This document shows, piece by piece, positions 52,003-63,625 of a stretch of 64,000 bases of DNA (position 1 is its first letter; every line of letters starts with the position of its first letter). The stretch spans positions 83,933 through 147,932 of the forward strand of contig BGZK01001464.1 of NCBI GenBank assembly GCA_005406025.1, in the 5' to 3' direction. The stretch is from Eumeta japonica (Eukaryota > Arthropoda > Insecta > Lepidoptera > Psychidae). The notes under the pieces are model-generated. The model had not been told where the DNA came from. It ran no database searches and saw nothing but the letters and a program-made list of their open reading frames with translations. The position numbers and the translations under genes are program-made.

Positions 52003-55000
52003 TTAATCTTCAGGCGGAGTGTAGTCGGGCACAACTTGTAACACTCTTTGCCTCCACCTCGCTTTCCTAGCTTCTTGTACTCGTTCCAGGGCATTTAAAG
52101 CAGGTAGAGTTCGCCAATGGGTGAATATTTTAAAAATTAAATTGCTGTAATGAAACAGTTAATTTTAATATGTTTGTTGACGTACCTATTTGTTTAGAAA
52201 TTTAATACTACATATTTTGTTGTTGTGTAAAACATAACTGTGTTTTTATCTTTGTTATATTACCAATAACCGTTTGTAATGAGTATCAACATTTGGCGAA
52301 TTTATTTTGGAAGAAAATGTACATGTTTTAACATTAAAAATAAAACATATTATTTGGAAAGTTTATGTAAATTATCTATTACATTATTATACCTATTGTG
52401 TTATCGTCTTATGTACTTGGTGTCTATTAAATTATTATGATACTTACGTGTTATAGTATGTGGCTGCAATTTCCATTTTTCTCTCGTTTCCTTTTATAAT
52501 TATTTGGAATGCCTCTAAAAATTTTCTGAAAACCAACTGAACCAAATATAACTCGTAATAATCTTCAGCTACTTGCTTTTTAAGTACAAACTCGTGATGG
52601 TTCTGAAATATAAGAAGAAATATCATCCTGGGTAAGAAGCAATAAAAAGAATCATAAATGGTAATGGTGAATTGCAAATAATTCTATAAACTTTATCATC
52701 GATTCCATTAGATCCGCTCAAAATCATAGAGATGAAAAAAATTACCAATGGTACTACTAAACGAAAGTCCAAAAGCCTTTGATTTTTTTTATACCATTTC
52801 AAGGAACAAAGAAGTATGCGAGCTACCATAGAGTAGGTGATCACCGCCGCCCATGGGCACACGTAATCCCAGGGAAATCACTAGTGCGTGGCCGGCATTT
52901 TAAAAAAGGAATGTTAAAATGTTTGATAGAGGGAGCTGAAATGTTAACAAGGAATAGAATATCTGATGGAATGGCGAGTGGCCTTCCGGAACTTTCACTA
53001 ATTGGACGAAACGCAACTGCGGAAGCTGCTACTCCATGTCTGTATTCTGTGAAAGTATAGTATTTCACTATTTGAGCCGGCCTATTTTTTCCGATTTTCC
53101 GATTGCCACACTTTGTGAAGTGTCCACAAAGTGTGGCATCCTGAGCTAGGTTTTTATAAACTAAGTAGATACATTATATACAGACATTTAAGAAAATGAA
53201 CAAGTTTTATACGAATTCTCATAATCTGATGGTGTTTAAAATATACAACATACAAATATATTATTTTTTCCAACAATAAATGTATGAATACAAAATAAAT
53301 AAAAAAACATAAAATGTTTATGTAGTGTCATCTGGTCATGTATTGCCATTGGTTGTAGACAAATAATGACGTAATAATAATGTAATTACTTCGAAATTAC
53401 AGAAATAGCGCTAAATTTAGAATATCCTTTTTTTTATTTTTTCTGGGACATTACCATCACCTACATACACGAACTTGAAAATTATACCTTTATCAAATTA
53501 AAAAAAAAATTATTCTATCTTTACGGCTGTTTGTGAGATCACCGTGCCATATTAATAACTAAAGATATTTTTGAAAGTACTAAAGTACCAAAATTAGTAA
53601 AAAAAATTGTGCACTAATGTATCTTTTTATAGACAGAAAATATTTTATACCAAAAATTGATGTTAAATTACGTTTTAGCTCTTACTTGCCTACTTACATC
53701 TGTATAATTAAATAGGTAAGGACCTATGCGTATTGGTTAAATAGTTAGATGTGTACCTTTTTAAATGCCGCGAAAACTTTACGCATCAACTTCTTTCTAC
53801 GAAAATCTTCCGCTCTGTAATTTCTATCGAACCACATATCTTCGGTATACCACATCCAGTTAAGAAACACGTTCTTCTTTAGCTGGAACACGCAGTGTGA
53901 TTTTGCTTTGCATTCGTTGTCCCTTTTCAACTCGATCAGTCTTACGAAAGCCCGAATGCCGTATTTCGTTAGGAGATTCCGCTCGTAATGCAGGTCAGCC
54001 ATAACTGTCAAGGCTCGCATCCTTTCTGCGCGCTGTTTCTTTCTGATGCTCTCAATTTTCTCTCTTTTCCTTTTTTCTCTCAGTTCCTTCATAATTTTCA
54101 TTTTCTCTTCTTTATCCATTTGCGCTTTCGCTAAATCCGCCTATGACAAAAAACGTTTTCCTATGATATTTTTTATCTTGATGTATTTTTTGCAAACGAG
54201 ATTAAAGAAGATTGCCCACTTAAGCCTATGAAATACAAATATACATAGATCTCTGATAAGCTTGATCACAAAGACATAAATTATGTTTACGTATTTTTAT
54301 AAAAGTGCAAACTAATATTTATTTGATAGTACGGCTGAAAATAAACCGTTATTAGAGTTACAATCAGTAATTATTCGTTTAAATAAAAAATTTAATTGAC
54401 GCGTTTTAACTACATGCTTACATGTTTTTGATCTTACAAAATATTCACAAAATGAAAGGAAATATTAACTAATAAATATTTCATGAAATTGATTTAGATT
54501 TCTTTGTTCTAATAGAATTACATCCGATTACTTTTGAACAGACACTTTCAACACAGTACAGGTAGTTATTGTCTATCGAACAACCTTCATTACATAATAG
54601 TCTGGTAAGCTAGTGCCATTTTTCATAACTTTTTTGCATAAGGTCATAAAATTACGATTAAGGTGTCATTAGATTCGGAATGACATCTAGAAACTTTTCG
54701 AAAAGTTCCCAAAAAGAGACTGAAAAAAAAATTATGACATTAACAATATAATTCAAAAAGGGATTCAGTTTTTTGCAAATATCTGAAATATTGAAAGAGA
54801 TATTCAAAATCGCCAAAAAGTACAGGTGATAATTTACAAAGAAATCTAACTATAGCACCTATATTTATAATTTTATTTGCATGTTGAAAATAGGGTTAAA
54901 AACGGATGATGCGGCGGCCGGGTGTCCTTTTCATTTTATACACATCAACAAAAAATATTTATTTTATCGAATAAATGTTAATATATAAGAACATAAAAAT

Positions 55001-58000
55001 ATAGAGTATTAATAATAATAAAATGAAAGAACAGCAATCCGTTGAAAAAAAATTTTTTCGCAGTTTCTCCATTGTCAATTAGCTGAGTAAATTTCACAAG
55101 CTTTAAATTTATATAAAATCCGCTATATTTATTAAATTAAGAACCTAAATTTTTTCCCACTTCTTAGATCCATTATGAAAAGGCTGTCGAAGAGATTCCC
55201 GTTAGTAAAATTGGAAAAAAATAATTTTTCTACGTTTTTATCAACAGTTGAAGATATGTAAAATTTAAAGAAAAAAATTCAAAATAACTATTGAGAATTT
55301 TTTTTTTAACTGTCTTAATTATTTCGTTTTTTTTCATTATAAAAACCTACATCACATAATTTTTTCTTATTTTGTTACCCTTATTTTTTAAAATAATTGT
55401 TCTAATCGAATGTTTTGTTTATGAGGTAATCAAAAAATATTTTTAGGTAATATATTTGTTGTTAGAAAGAATGGATTTTAACCCTTAACCACCTACTACC
55501 CGTCTTACAAACCGCAATAGATTTTCAAACTAAAATATTTTGATGTTGTGTGTTTCTCAGAGGAGCGTGCCTCCATGTACCTTTTCTACACAAAAATTTG
55601 TACCCGCCTGAGTTCGACGAGTTTATACGTGGGCGCGTTCATACAAGGTTAGTAAAAATATTTCGCCAGCGGTATTCTTGACCGCACGTAGGTAGTTACG
55701 TGATTTTTTATGTTAATTTGTCTTTTTGTTTTACTGTCAAAACAAAAATGACGAAAGTATTCAATGTTGGCTTCAGGAAGAGTTGTCTGGCGAAGAAAAT
55801 ATGCCGAATTATAGTGACGTAAAACATGGCGTAATTGAGGGCTTTGTGTAGAATGAAAATTGCGAAATAGAAATTGAGATTAAAGGTGATAATGACAGTC
55901 CAGTTGTTCAACCCGAACCTACGGCCTCTTCACAGTCGCTAACATCGTCTCACTCTTCGGATGATGATATTCCACTTTCGCCCTTTCCATCCAGAGGCAG
56001 ATCCAGAAAAAAGAACTATTTTGGTGGCAATCGCTTTAGCCGAGTCTTTGAGCCAAATATTGTGGAGCAAACTCTAGGAGTAAAACGAGCATTTCGTACT
56101 ATGTTCGATACAGTAAACGGAAAATCGTTCACTGTTCACCGGCCACTGGTTCAATAGTTCTACAACGCCACTCGATATTTGGAGTCTTCTGTTTACTGAT
56201 GAAATGTTAAATAACAACGAAAAAATAAGGAAAATCAGATCGACATATCAAAAGCAGACTTGTGTACAAAATTTAGACGTTATCTATGAAGCTAGACGAA
56301 AGACGAAAAATTCTGAATGTTTAGAGGTTACAATTTTCTTCAAGTTTTCATTTTTTTTTGTTGATTTTATTATTTGATTGTATAGATAATTCATTTAATT
56401 TTTGTGAAATAATATCAAAAAGTTAAAATTTTGCATTAAGTACATAGTAACATTAATTTAATTTTAATTTAGAGTGGTATTATATATGGTGTATATATAT
56501 AATACCATATAATATATGGTATATATATTTAGACTTTCAAAGAACATATATATTTATGTTCTTTGAAAGTCCCAACTTTGAATTTCCCAACGGGAATCTC
56601 TTCTAAAGCCTTTCAATAATGGATATAAAAAGTTGAAAAAATCTCAGGTTTTAGTTTAATGTTTATCGTGGATTTTATATAAATTTAAAGCTTGTGAAAT
56701 TTACTTAATTAACTTAATTTACTTAATTACTTAATTAATAATAGCATAACTAAGTCGCGAAAAAAGGTTTTGTCCGACGGATAATTGTGCTACCATTTTT
56801 ATAAATACCGCCTACATTTTTTCATTCCCAAATATCAATATTTAATCGATTAAATAAATATTTTTTGTTGATGTGTATAAAATATGAAGGACATCCGGAC
56901 GCCGCATCACCCGTTTTTAGCCCTATTTTCACCATGCAATTAAAATTATAAATATTGGTGCTAGAGTTAGACTTCTTTGTAAATAATTTCCTGCTCTTTT
57001 TAGCGATTTTGAATATCTCTTATAATATTTCGGATATATGCGAAAAAATAGAATCCCTTTTTTTTTTTGCTAAATTGTTTATAAATTTCGCAATTTTTTT
57101 TCAGCCCCGTTTTGGAAACTTTTCGAAAAGTTTCTAGATCTCATTGCGAATCGAATGATACTGATCATAATTTTTTGGTCATGTACAAAAAGAGTAATGT
57201 AAAATGGTACTTTCTTACCAGACTATAAAACAAACCATAGGTAATGATAAAATTTGTTGAGGCTAACTATGAACTACCTGTTGTTTTAATCTAATCCTTT
57301 CTTCTTCCATTTGGCGTCGCCTTTCGCGTATCACTGCGTGTTTCTCTTCCCTCTCTCTTGCTCTCTTCTCCATTCGCTGAAGGAATTGCGGCACTTTTAG
57401 GCAGTGCAATATTAACGTCGGCTCTGTAAACAAAAAACAATGTAGAATGTACGCATTGACAAGGAACATTTCAAACACTATTGTATAACTAAACATAATC
57501 TATAGACATAATAAAACAGTAGAGATAATAAATCTTTACTTTAAAAATATTTGAGAAAAAATATTCTATGGAGTATTAGGAACGTTGACAGAATACATTT
57601 CAATGGTTTTTACAATTTTTGCCTGTCTATTTGTACGTGAATTTGTCACAAAGTTCTCAAAAGCTACTGAGCACTATTTAATGAAATTTGGTATGGCAAT
57701 AATATATACTTCGGAATAATATTTGTGATAGTTTTAATCTCTTTATTCCATTTTTTTTGCATTATGTATATTTTGAGCAGAATCGGAATTTAGATCGAGA
57801 CCAGAATCGATATAAATAGCCGGACCGGGATCGAAATCAGGAACAAGATCGGGATCACGACTGACAGGGTGATCGATCGATATAAAAGATGAAAGAATTC
57901 ACTCGATGTCAAGTGAGCTGCGCGCAAAAATTAGTAGGTTGTAAACGCCTATTTATAAAATTACAAAGTAAACATATTCCATAATGTTATATTTAGAACT

Positions 58001-60594
58001 TAGGTATGTGTTTTCAGGTGCATTGAGGGCGAAATGTTTGTGACCTAAGAGCGCGTATAGAATGAAGTGAAAAATTAGAAAACTGTGCCTAAAATAGATA
58101 TATCGGTTAACATCATCTATATGATCTATCATATAGATGATGCTAGACTGCCTGATTGGCGCAGTAGTAGTGACCCTATCTGTCGCGCTGGCGTCGTGGG
58201 TTTCGATTCCCGCACAAGACAAACATTTATTTATTTGATTAAAAATTAATGTTTGTCTTGAGTCTGGGTGTTTCTATGTATTATACGTATATATTTACAA
58301 AAAAAAAGTATGTATGTAGTATATCAACTGTCTGGTACCCATAATACAAGCCTAGTGGCTTAGTTTGGGACCAGACGGTGCTGTGTATATATGTCCGAAG
58401 ATATTATTATTATTATATAACCATTAACAGTATTGCATATTTAAGAAAGGTCATGTCCTCTACTGACTGATTTAATTTGTTTTTTTTTTTTTAATGCGAA
58501 TATGCTATAAAATACCACTTCGCATATTCGTTCCATTAGTTTGAACGTTTCACGCGTGTATTGACACTTGATTTTTTTATAATTTTAATGAAATATTACT
58601 TGCAATGACTACATATGTGTGACAACTTTGTCCATAATAATTGCCTCTCGAGATAGCACATTATGCGGAATTAAAATTATTATTGCGAATTTGATGTACC
58701 TTGATATGACCTTTATCAAACTTGCTTCGTTTCCTTGCAAACCTGCTTAAAATACGCAGATTTTACACATTTTATCTCGCTTTAACCGAGTTTTATAGAT
58801 CTATGATACACGAAACGGATCTATCAAGTTGAGTCATCAAAACAAATTATGATTTCGTCACAAATAGCTACACGATCCAAATAACACGTACAATTTATAT
58901 TTATTTTTTTCAAATCTCACCTTGTAACTCGTGCAATTTCAATTCGTTAGACAGACATTTTATTTTCGGCCTCAAGTGCCTGTCTATTTCGCTGTAAGCC
59001 ATTCGGACCGTCTCGCGCATGTCGTCTACCGACTGTTTCGACGCCTCGATGATTTTATTGTATTTCAACTGTTCTATGATTTTGTTTTGCTCCTCCAGTT
59101 TCGCTTTCTGTAAGGCTATGACGTGCTGCTGCATTTTATAACTGTAAAGCAAATGAATAAAATTGCAAAGTTTTATCCAAAGTAATACTCAGATTATAAC
59201 CAAACTAATAAATATAGAGTTTGATGCCATTTTTATGGGAAAGTGTAGTAGCATATTGTATCATTGTAAAATTTATTTTGACTGTAAAAGTACATTTGAG
59301 AAATTTTTTGAGGAACTCGTGAGAGAACTTTTGAAATTTCAAAGGTTGATATTTCCGTGTATGTAAAATTTATGACATAAAAAAGTATACTTTATATATA
59401 TAAATATGTACACTCACCGATGTTGATAAGTATTATAATCTTTCACTAATAATTTTATCTTATTTCTATTTTGAATATTGGCGTCTTTATTTTTAATAAG
59501 TTTTTTCTCTTTTAGTTTATCGAAGAAATTGTCTAAAGCAACTTTCCTCTTTTGCAGAATAGTTTCTTTTTTCCTTTCTATGTACATTCTCCATTTCTGT
59601 ATATACTTTTTATATAATAAGTAGATTCTTCCAAAATCATTGTCTATTCGCAAAGGAACAACACTTAAAAAATCTAATTCCTTATTTTCCTTTATTGGCG
59701 ACGACGAAACAAACAGACCTGAGTGATCGACTGCAGGTTCATCGATATTTTTTAAGCTCGGACTACTGTCGTATTTGTTCGCGTCACTTTCGTATACGTC
59801 TTGACGTATCACCTTCCTAATCAGAACGGACTGTAAATCTTCTGAGCTACTTATTGTGCTATTTTCTTCTGTTTCATACTTTGGAGTTTGATTGATTTTG
59901 TCTGATTTCGAATATTCATTTTCATTGCGTAAATGTTCTGTGATATCATTATGAAATGTATTAATTTTTTTCCCAGATATTGTATTTAAATTACTGCTTT
60001 CTATATCTATTTGCTTATTACTATCAGCATAAGTAATAACATCTTTAATTTCCGGATTTTTACAAATTTTGTTGCCTGTCGATTTACGGAATTTCCTTTT
60101 TGAGCCTTTTCCTTCTTGTTTTTTGTCTAGATCATTAATAGATTTCGTTAGTTGATTTACATTTGATAACTGGCATTGTTTGTCGAAAACGTCTATTAAG
60201 TTTACATCGTTGCCATCATTTACTTTTTCTTGATTATCAATATCCTTTTCTGTATACTTGGAATGCGAATCGTGAGTAGACTTGTTTGTGATTACGTTAT
60301 ATGATTTTTTTACGATACTGTCTTTATTTGGCTTAGCATCTGTACAATTCCTTAAACTAAATTTATTCTTCAAGTGATCAGCAGCGTATGCGCTTCTTAT
60401 TCTTGCTATTTCCTTACCAATTTTATATGAATCACTGGGCACTCTTCTATGAATACATTTTCTGTGGATATTAAATTTTTTTTGTCGTTATCTATTAAAA
60501 TTTACTACAAATTAATTAATCTAATAAATTTTATATTTCTGTACCTTTGAGTAGAGGTATTTTTTCTAATCCCATGTTTATGCGTATCTTTGAC
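52003..60594 (-). CDS. CCDC191: CCDC191 (KIAA1407) homolog, coiled-coil protein, seven exons, start exon missing
   Basis: Minus-strand exons, in transcript order: 60545-60594, 59418-60461, 58921-59141, 57278-57423, 53757-54140, 52448-52602 and 52003-52144. All borders are GT/AG and phases fit, giving 713 residues. The N-terminal exons are acidic, Ser/Asn-rich and probably disordered. A helical block follows (…LLYKKYIQKWRMYIERKKE…), then long charged coiled coils rich in Glu/Arg/Lys (exons 57423 and 54140). Sfi1-like Trp/Phe repeats are next (HYERNLLTKYGI, KNVFLNWMWYTED, LMRKVFAAFKK, TNLIFKIFTHWR). The end is WRQRVLQVVPDYTPPED-stop, which corresponds to the conserved 'RKVVEILPDF' end of vertebrate CCDC191. 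No in-frame Met precedes residue ~330, so the start codon must lie in a further upstream exon that I did not find. A cytoskeletal or centrosomal role is only inferred from Sfi1-like repeats. The exon at 60545-60594 is the least certain. Confidence 0.85.
52835..53060 (+). repeat. Interspersed-repeat fragment in a CCDC191 intron
   Basis: The segment 'gatcaccgccgcccatgggc … gtaatcccagggaaatcact … gtgcgtggccggcatttta' is a degenerate copy of a common lepidopteran repeat (…accgccgcccatgg…gcgttgccggcctt…). The open frame across it is a by-product, not a gene. It lies in the intron between exons 52448-52602 and 53757-54140. Confidence 0.55.
53105..53137. repeat. Perfect 13-bp hairpin in a CCDC191 intron
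   Basis: Arms gccacactttgtg (53105-53117) and cacaaagtgtggc (53125-53137) are exact complements with a 7-nt loop. It is adjacent to the repeat fragment at 52835. Confidence 0.8.
55752..56330 (+). pseudogene. Broken piggyBac-like transposase, N-terminal part
   Basis: The frame reads an acidic leader, then a Ser-rich stretch with SSHSSDDDIPLSPF, a basic stretch (RGRSRKKNYFGGNRFSRVFEPN) and, after a frameshift, STTPLDIWSLLFTDEML. That last motif, with the preceding Trp-rich region, is typical of the start of the piggyBac transposase domain (…P.D.…FF.DE…). One stop at about 55851 and at least one frameshift are present. The catalytic Asp region is absent and the ORF degrades into T-rich sequence after about 56340. 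It cannot encode an active transposase. Confidence 0.6.
56532..56571. repeat. Perfect 17-bp hairpin beside the right arm
   Basis: Arms gactttcaaagaacata (56532-56548) and its exact complement (56555-56571) have a 6-nt loop. Just before it lies an AT-rich palindromic patch (56465-56530, tatatatggtatatat types). It marks the inner end of the right inverted arm. Confidence 0.75.
57776..57934 (+). mobile_element. Helitron-like (Lep1-type) fragment in a CCDC191 intron
   Basis: This is a partner of the fragment at 32800-32968, with shared 'gatcgag', 'gggatcgaaatcag', 'gatataaaagatgaaag' and an end reading 'gagctgcgcgcaaaaattagta', split here as gagctgcgcgc and aaaaattagta. That end corresponds to the Helitron …gcgggcaaaagctagt terminus. 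It is degenerate and has no coding capacity. Confidence 0.5.
58111..58142. repeat. Perfect 15-bp hairpin
   Basis: Arms catcatctatatgat (58111-58125) and its exact complement (58128-58142) are separated by 2 bases. It abuts the start of the SINE at 58148. Confidence 0.8.
58148..58417 (+). mobile_element. tRNA-derived SINE with att tail
   Basis: The pol III head has a box A-like ggcgcagtagtagtgac (about 58158) and a box B-like gggtttcgattccc (about 58198). The body 'tgtttgtcttgagtctgggtg', split as tgtttgtcttg and agtctgggtg, and 'ctgtctggtacccataatac' follow. A (att)n tail ends at about 58417. The order matches lepidopteran SINEs. It lies inside a CCDC191 intron in antisense orientation to the gene. 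Confidence 0.78.
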
Positions 60595-60599
60595 CTGTA

Positions 60600-61791
60600 T
60601 AGAATAATTAATTGTTTAAAAATATTTTCGGTGCTCACCTATAAGTACTATAAGCAAGTGGGAGCCCTTAAAAATTCGAAAAGTCTGTCTGTCTATCTGT
60701 CGGTACATACAACATTCAACATTTTAAATAACGCAGGCACGCACGCTCGCACGCACGCAACGAATGTAACTGTTCGTTACATCAACATCACGTAATAAAC
60801 ATTAGTCCAACTAATAGGAAGCCATTCCGTATCCTGACGCTACTAATTAATGTTTGGCTGCCATGATGGCGTTTGTGATTCGCACTTTTTCTCCATGGTA
60901 CTACTCCCATGATCGTCATGATATTCGTATGAGAAAACTTAATTTTAGACGTGCAGCAAACGTGCATGTTGACGTCACGTCTTCGTGGTGTTTATCGTGA
61001 CAACAAACCGAAAATACGAATGAATCAAGACAACGGCGAATGATGTTCCAACCATATCGGAATCCAATATCGTATTCCTAAGGTGAGCTACACCTCTACT
61101 GCATACGATGTCTATATGCTAACTAAAGACTGAAGGAAGTACAGTATAAGCTGCACAATACGATCTTTACCGCTCTGAATTGCATACGAATGATGCGAAG
61201 CACATCCCCGACCCCCTTTCCCCCCTGCATTTGTATTTAACACCAATGCAACGCTCCCTGTGACTAATTTCACAACGTCAAAGATGTGTACGTTGCACTT
61301 TATGGCCGCGAAGCGGAGTTCACTCCCATAAAGTCATTTGACGTGCAATAGATTTACCGACAGCGGAGCGAAGTGTCTACGGTTTCGCCCAAAGTGTCGA
61401 CATCTTCATTAAAATGCAGCTATATAAACTTCGATAACTTGAATATTCGCGTCATCGCAATGAGTGCGTTCTTACTGATATCATTCTGTCACTGAAAGAA
61501 ATTACGCACACTGTTCAAATAGTTTAGTTTTAAAGTGTGCCAATAGATATATAGCTCTTTAATGGAGTGAAAGAAGCACTTTTTCAAACGCGACCTAAAT
61601 TATATTATTCAACCTATTTTTTTAAGGTAAACTTGCTTTCTCCTACAATCCAACTAAGAGAATTGTCGCAAATAATCACTATACTGAGTATAACATCGAC
61701 ATTATTATTATTTTTGGCTTCTGAGCATTCATTTTTAAGTCTGATACAAAAAGTCGGCGGCGAGGTCAGAAGGTTTTAACTAATTTTAAGA
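60600..61791. other. Upstream flank of CCDC191
   Basis: This should contain the missing start-codon exon and promoter of CCDC191. A perfect CRE-type tgacgtca lies at about 60971 and GC-richer patches at about 60840-61010 and 61300-61380, but I could not choose an exon. A short cgcacgcacgc repeat lies at about 60739-60760. Confidence 0.4.
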
Positions 61792-62345
61792 AACTGGCCA
61801 AGAGCATATCGGATTATGCTAATTAAAGGGTTCTGAAGCCATTATTACAAAGAAATGCACTACCGATGAAAAAAAACGTTACACTTTTTCCATGTTTCCC
61901 GCCCAGAATAGTTATAAACACTAGTCACCTATAACCCGAGAAATAAATAGGTATGTTAACTATTATTTTTAATATAATGTAAACTAAAAAGCTTCAGTAA
62001 AAAAGCGTACTTCATGGCACGTCCTTTTGTTGAGAAACACAGTTTTTCGTAAATAACCCAAAAACGGTGTAGCCAATCATGTTTAGAATAATTTTCGTTG
62101 AAAGTATTTATTAAGTCTTATCTATGTAAATATATTCATTTTTTTAGGACTTACGGTTTAAAAAATAAAGGGGGGGACACACAATTTCTGCTACTTTCGG
62201 AGCGACATTTCCAAAAATATTCACTTAATTAAAAAAATATTTAGAAACCTCAAAATCTTTTTAAGAGATCTATCGAAGTATGTGCCACATGTTGATGTTT
62301 ACTGAAAAAAAATTTAACTTTGTTACGTGTGGAGTGTCACCTCTA
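61792..62345 (+). mobile_element. Lepidopteran 'ggttccg' repeat, 3'-truncated
   Basis: The head 'actggccaagagcatatcgg', 'aagggttctgaagcc' and the following blocks match the 50446 copy as far as 'gtgttgatgtttactg' and 'gtgtggagtg'. It is then cut off where mariner sequence begins (about 62345-62360), so the mariner insertion or a rearrangement removed its tail. Confidence 0.7.
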
Positions 62346-62359
62346 GAAAACAGGGTTGT

Positions 62360-63020
62360 GTCGATTGATGCAAAAAAATGACAAAAAAAGTACAATCATG
62401 TTACATCAAAAGCTGTCTATGATATCTACATAGGTGATGAATTTTGGATCTATGCGTATGATCCCGAAATTAAATAACAGTCAACGGTGTGGGTGTTCCA
62501 AGAGGAGCTGAACCCAACAAAAATGATTCGTGCCAAAAGCAATTTGAAGCAAATGGTTGACTGTCTTTTTTTGGTATAAATAAACATTTGGTTACAGTGC
62601 CACTAGAGAACCGTAAAACGGTTAATTCGGAGTGGTACACGACCATTCGTTTGCGAGAAGTCTTTGAAGAAATAAGAATTTAAAGAACAACCGATAACGC
62701 AGAATCATTCTTCATCATGATAATGCTAGCTGTCACACGACGGCCGAAAAAATTTGGTTTTTGGAAGGTCAAAAGATCAAATTGACGGGTCATCAGCCGT
62801 ACAGCCCCAATTTGGTACCCAAAAATTTCTATTTATTTTCAAATGTGAAGAATAAATTATGTGGTCAACGTTTTTCAAGTCGCGAAGAAGCCGTTGATGC
62901 GTTCAAAATGCACGTTTTAGAGATACCTCAATCAGAATGGAAAAAGTGCTACAAAAATTGGATTCAACATACAACATACAACAACATCGATGATCATGGC
63001 GAATATTTTAGAATGTAATA
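62360..63020 (+). pseudogene. 5'-truncated mariner transposase (copy 4)
   Basis: The catalytic domain is readable: GDEFWIYAYDPEIK at about 62431-62473 (first Asp), a stop where a Lys/Gln should follow, QSTVWVFQEELNPTKM, HHDNASCHT at about 62716 (second Asp), PYSPNLVPKNFYLF at about 62800-62840, and the C-terminus EEAVDAFKMHVLEIPQSEW and YFRM-stop at 63016-63018. In related mariners the third block reads PYSPDLAP.DF. Here both Asp codons are Asn, including the third catalytic Asp. With stops upstream and no N-terminus, it is dead. Confidence 0.82.
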
Positions 63021-63625
63021 AAAGCCATATTTAATGATAGATGTTTATTTATTTTGATATTACGGATACATAAATAGCCGACCTCGTATTAGCGATTTCA
63101 AAATCCGCCTGCTCGACCTGTTGATTAGCAATAAGGGCGTAACCAGGATTTTTTTTTAGGAAAGGGCAAGCAAATGAAAGCTTTTTTAAAAAATTATTTA
63201 TAAGGAAACGTTTATTGGCGCGCCTTGGCAGTAAAACTAACTCGTATGCAATCACGGAACACGGCATGACATTCTCTTATGCCGTTATGCCCGCTGTGCC
63301 ATGGCTCTCGACACCTTTATGTGTTTGCGCGCTAAAATACAATTAATTAATATATTTCGATGTTCATCTATGTTTGTGTATTATTTCTATCCGACTATAG
63401 TATACTTAACACGTTTACAGCTTGTCTGCATGCTTTGTATCTTTTCTTTAAAATATTATTGTTTTTAAATTGCTTAAAAGAATTAACTTATTTATAAATA
63501 CATATTCTGTAATTATTATTATTATTAAAATAATACAATAAAGATATATTTATTATTATAAATAGATATTATTAACGAAACTCTATTCTTTTTGTTTTGT
63601 TATTCCTTATTTCTTTTTATTAATT
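63021..63625. other. Intergenic, no gene seen
   Basis: AT-rich with (att)n runs near 63510-63530. No gene or element was recognised. Confidence 0.55.

Larger units (their letters stand above)
54598..57225. mobile_element. 2.6-kb element with >600-bp inverted arms, piggyBac-like core
   Basis: The left arm, 54598 to about 55212, begins tagtctggtaag. The right arm, about 56580-57225, ends with its complement cttaccagacta. The arms align over their whole length in inverted order. Shared blocks include ctagaaacttttcgaaaagtt, 'agcacc.atatttataatttta', 'tgatgcggcg', 'gtgtataaaat…tttttgttgatgtg' and 'gagattcccgtt'. The core between them carries a decayed piggyBac-type N-terminus. The element sits in a CCDC191 intron and ends 52 bases from the donor of exon 57278-57423. 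The target duplication is not clear (TA or TTAA-like). Confidence 0.7.

Noticed and set aside
52779..53060. Plus-strand open frame across CCDC191 intron
   Set aside because: It overlaps an interspersed repeat and lies antisense in a CCDC191 intron.
58148..58417. tRNA-like box A and box B as a tRNA gene
   Set aside because: The head is followed by a non-tRNA body and an att tail, so it is a SINE. The same applies to 3946-4226.
60843..60896. Minus-strand 17-codon frame with a good start context as first exon of CCDC191
   Set aside because: No donor gives the required phase without an in-frame stop.
62761..63018. Open frame read as a possible gene
   Set aside because: It is the catalytic C-terminal part of a mariner pseudogene, not a host gene.
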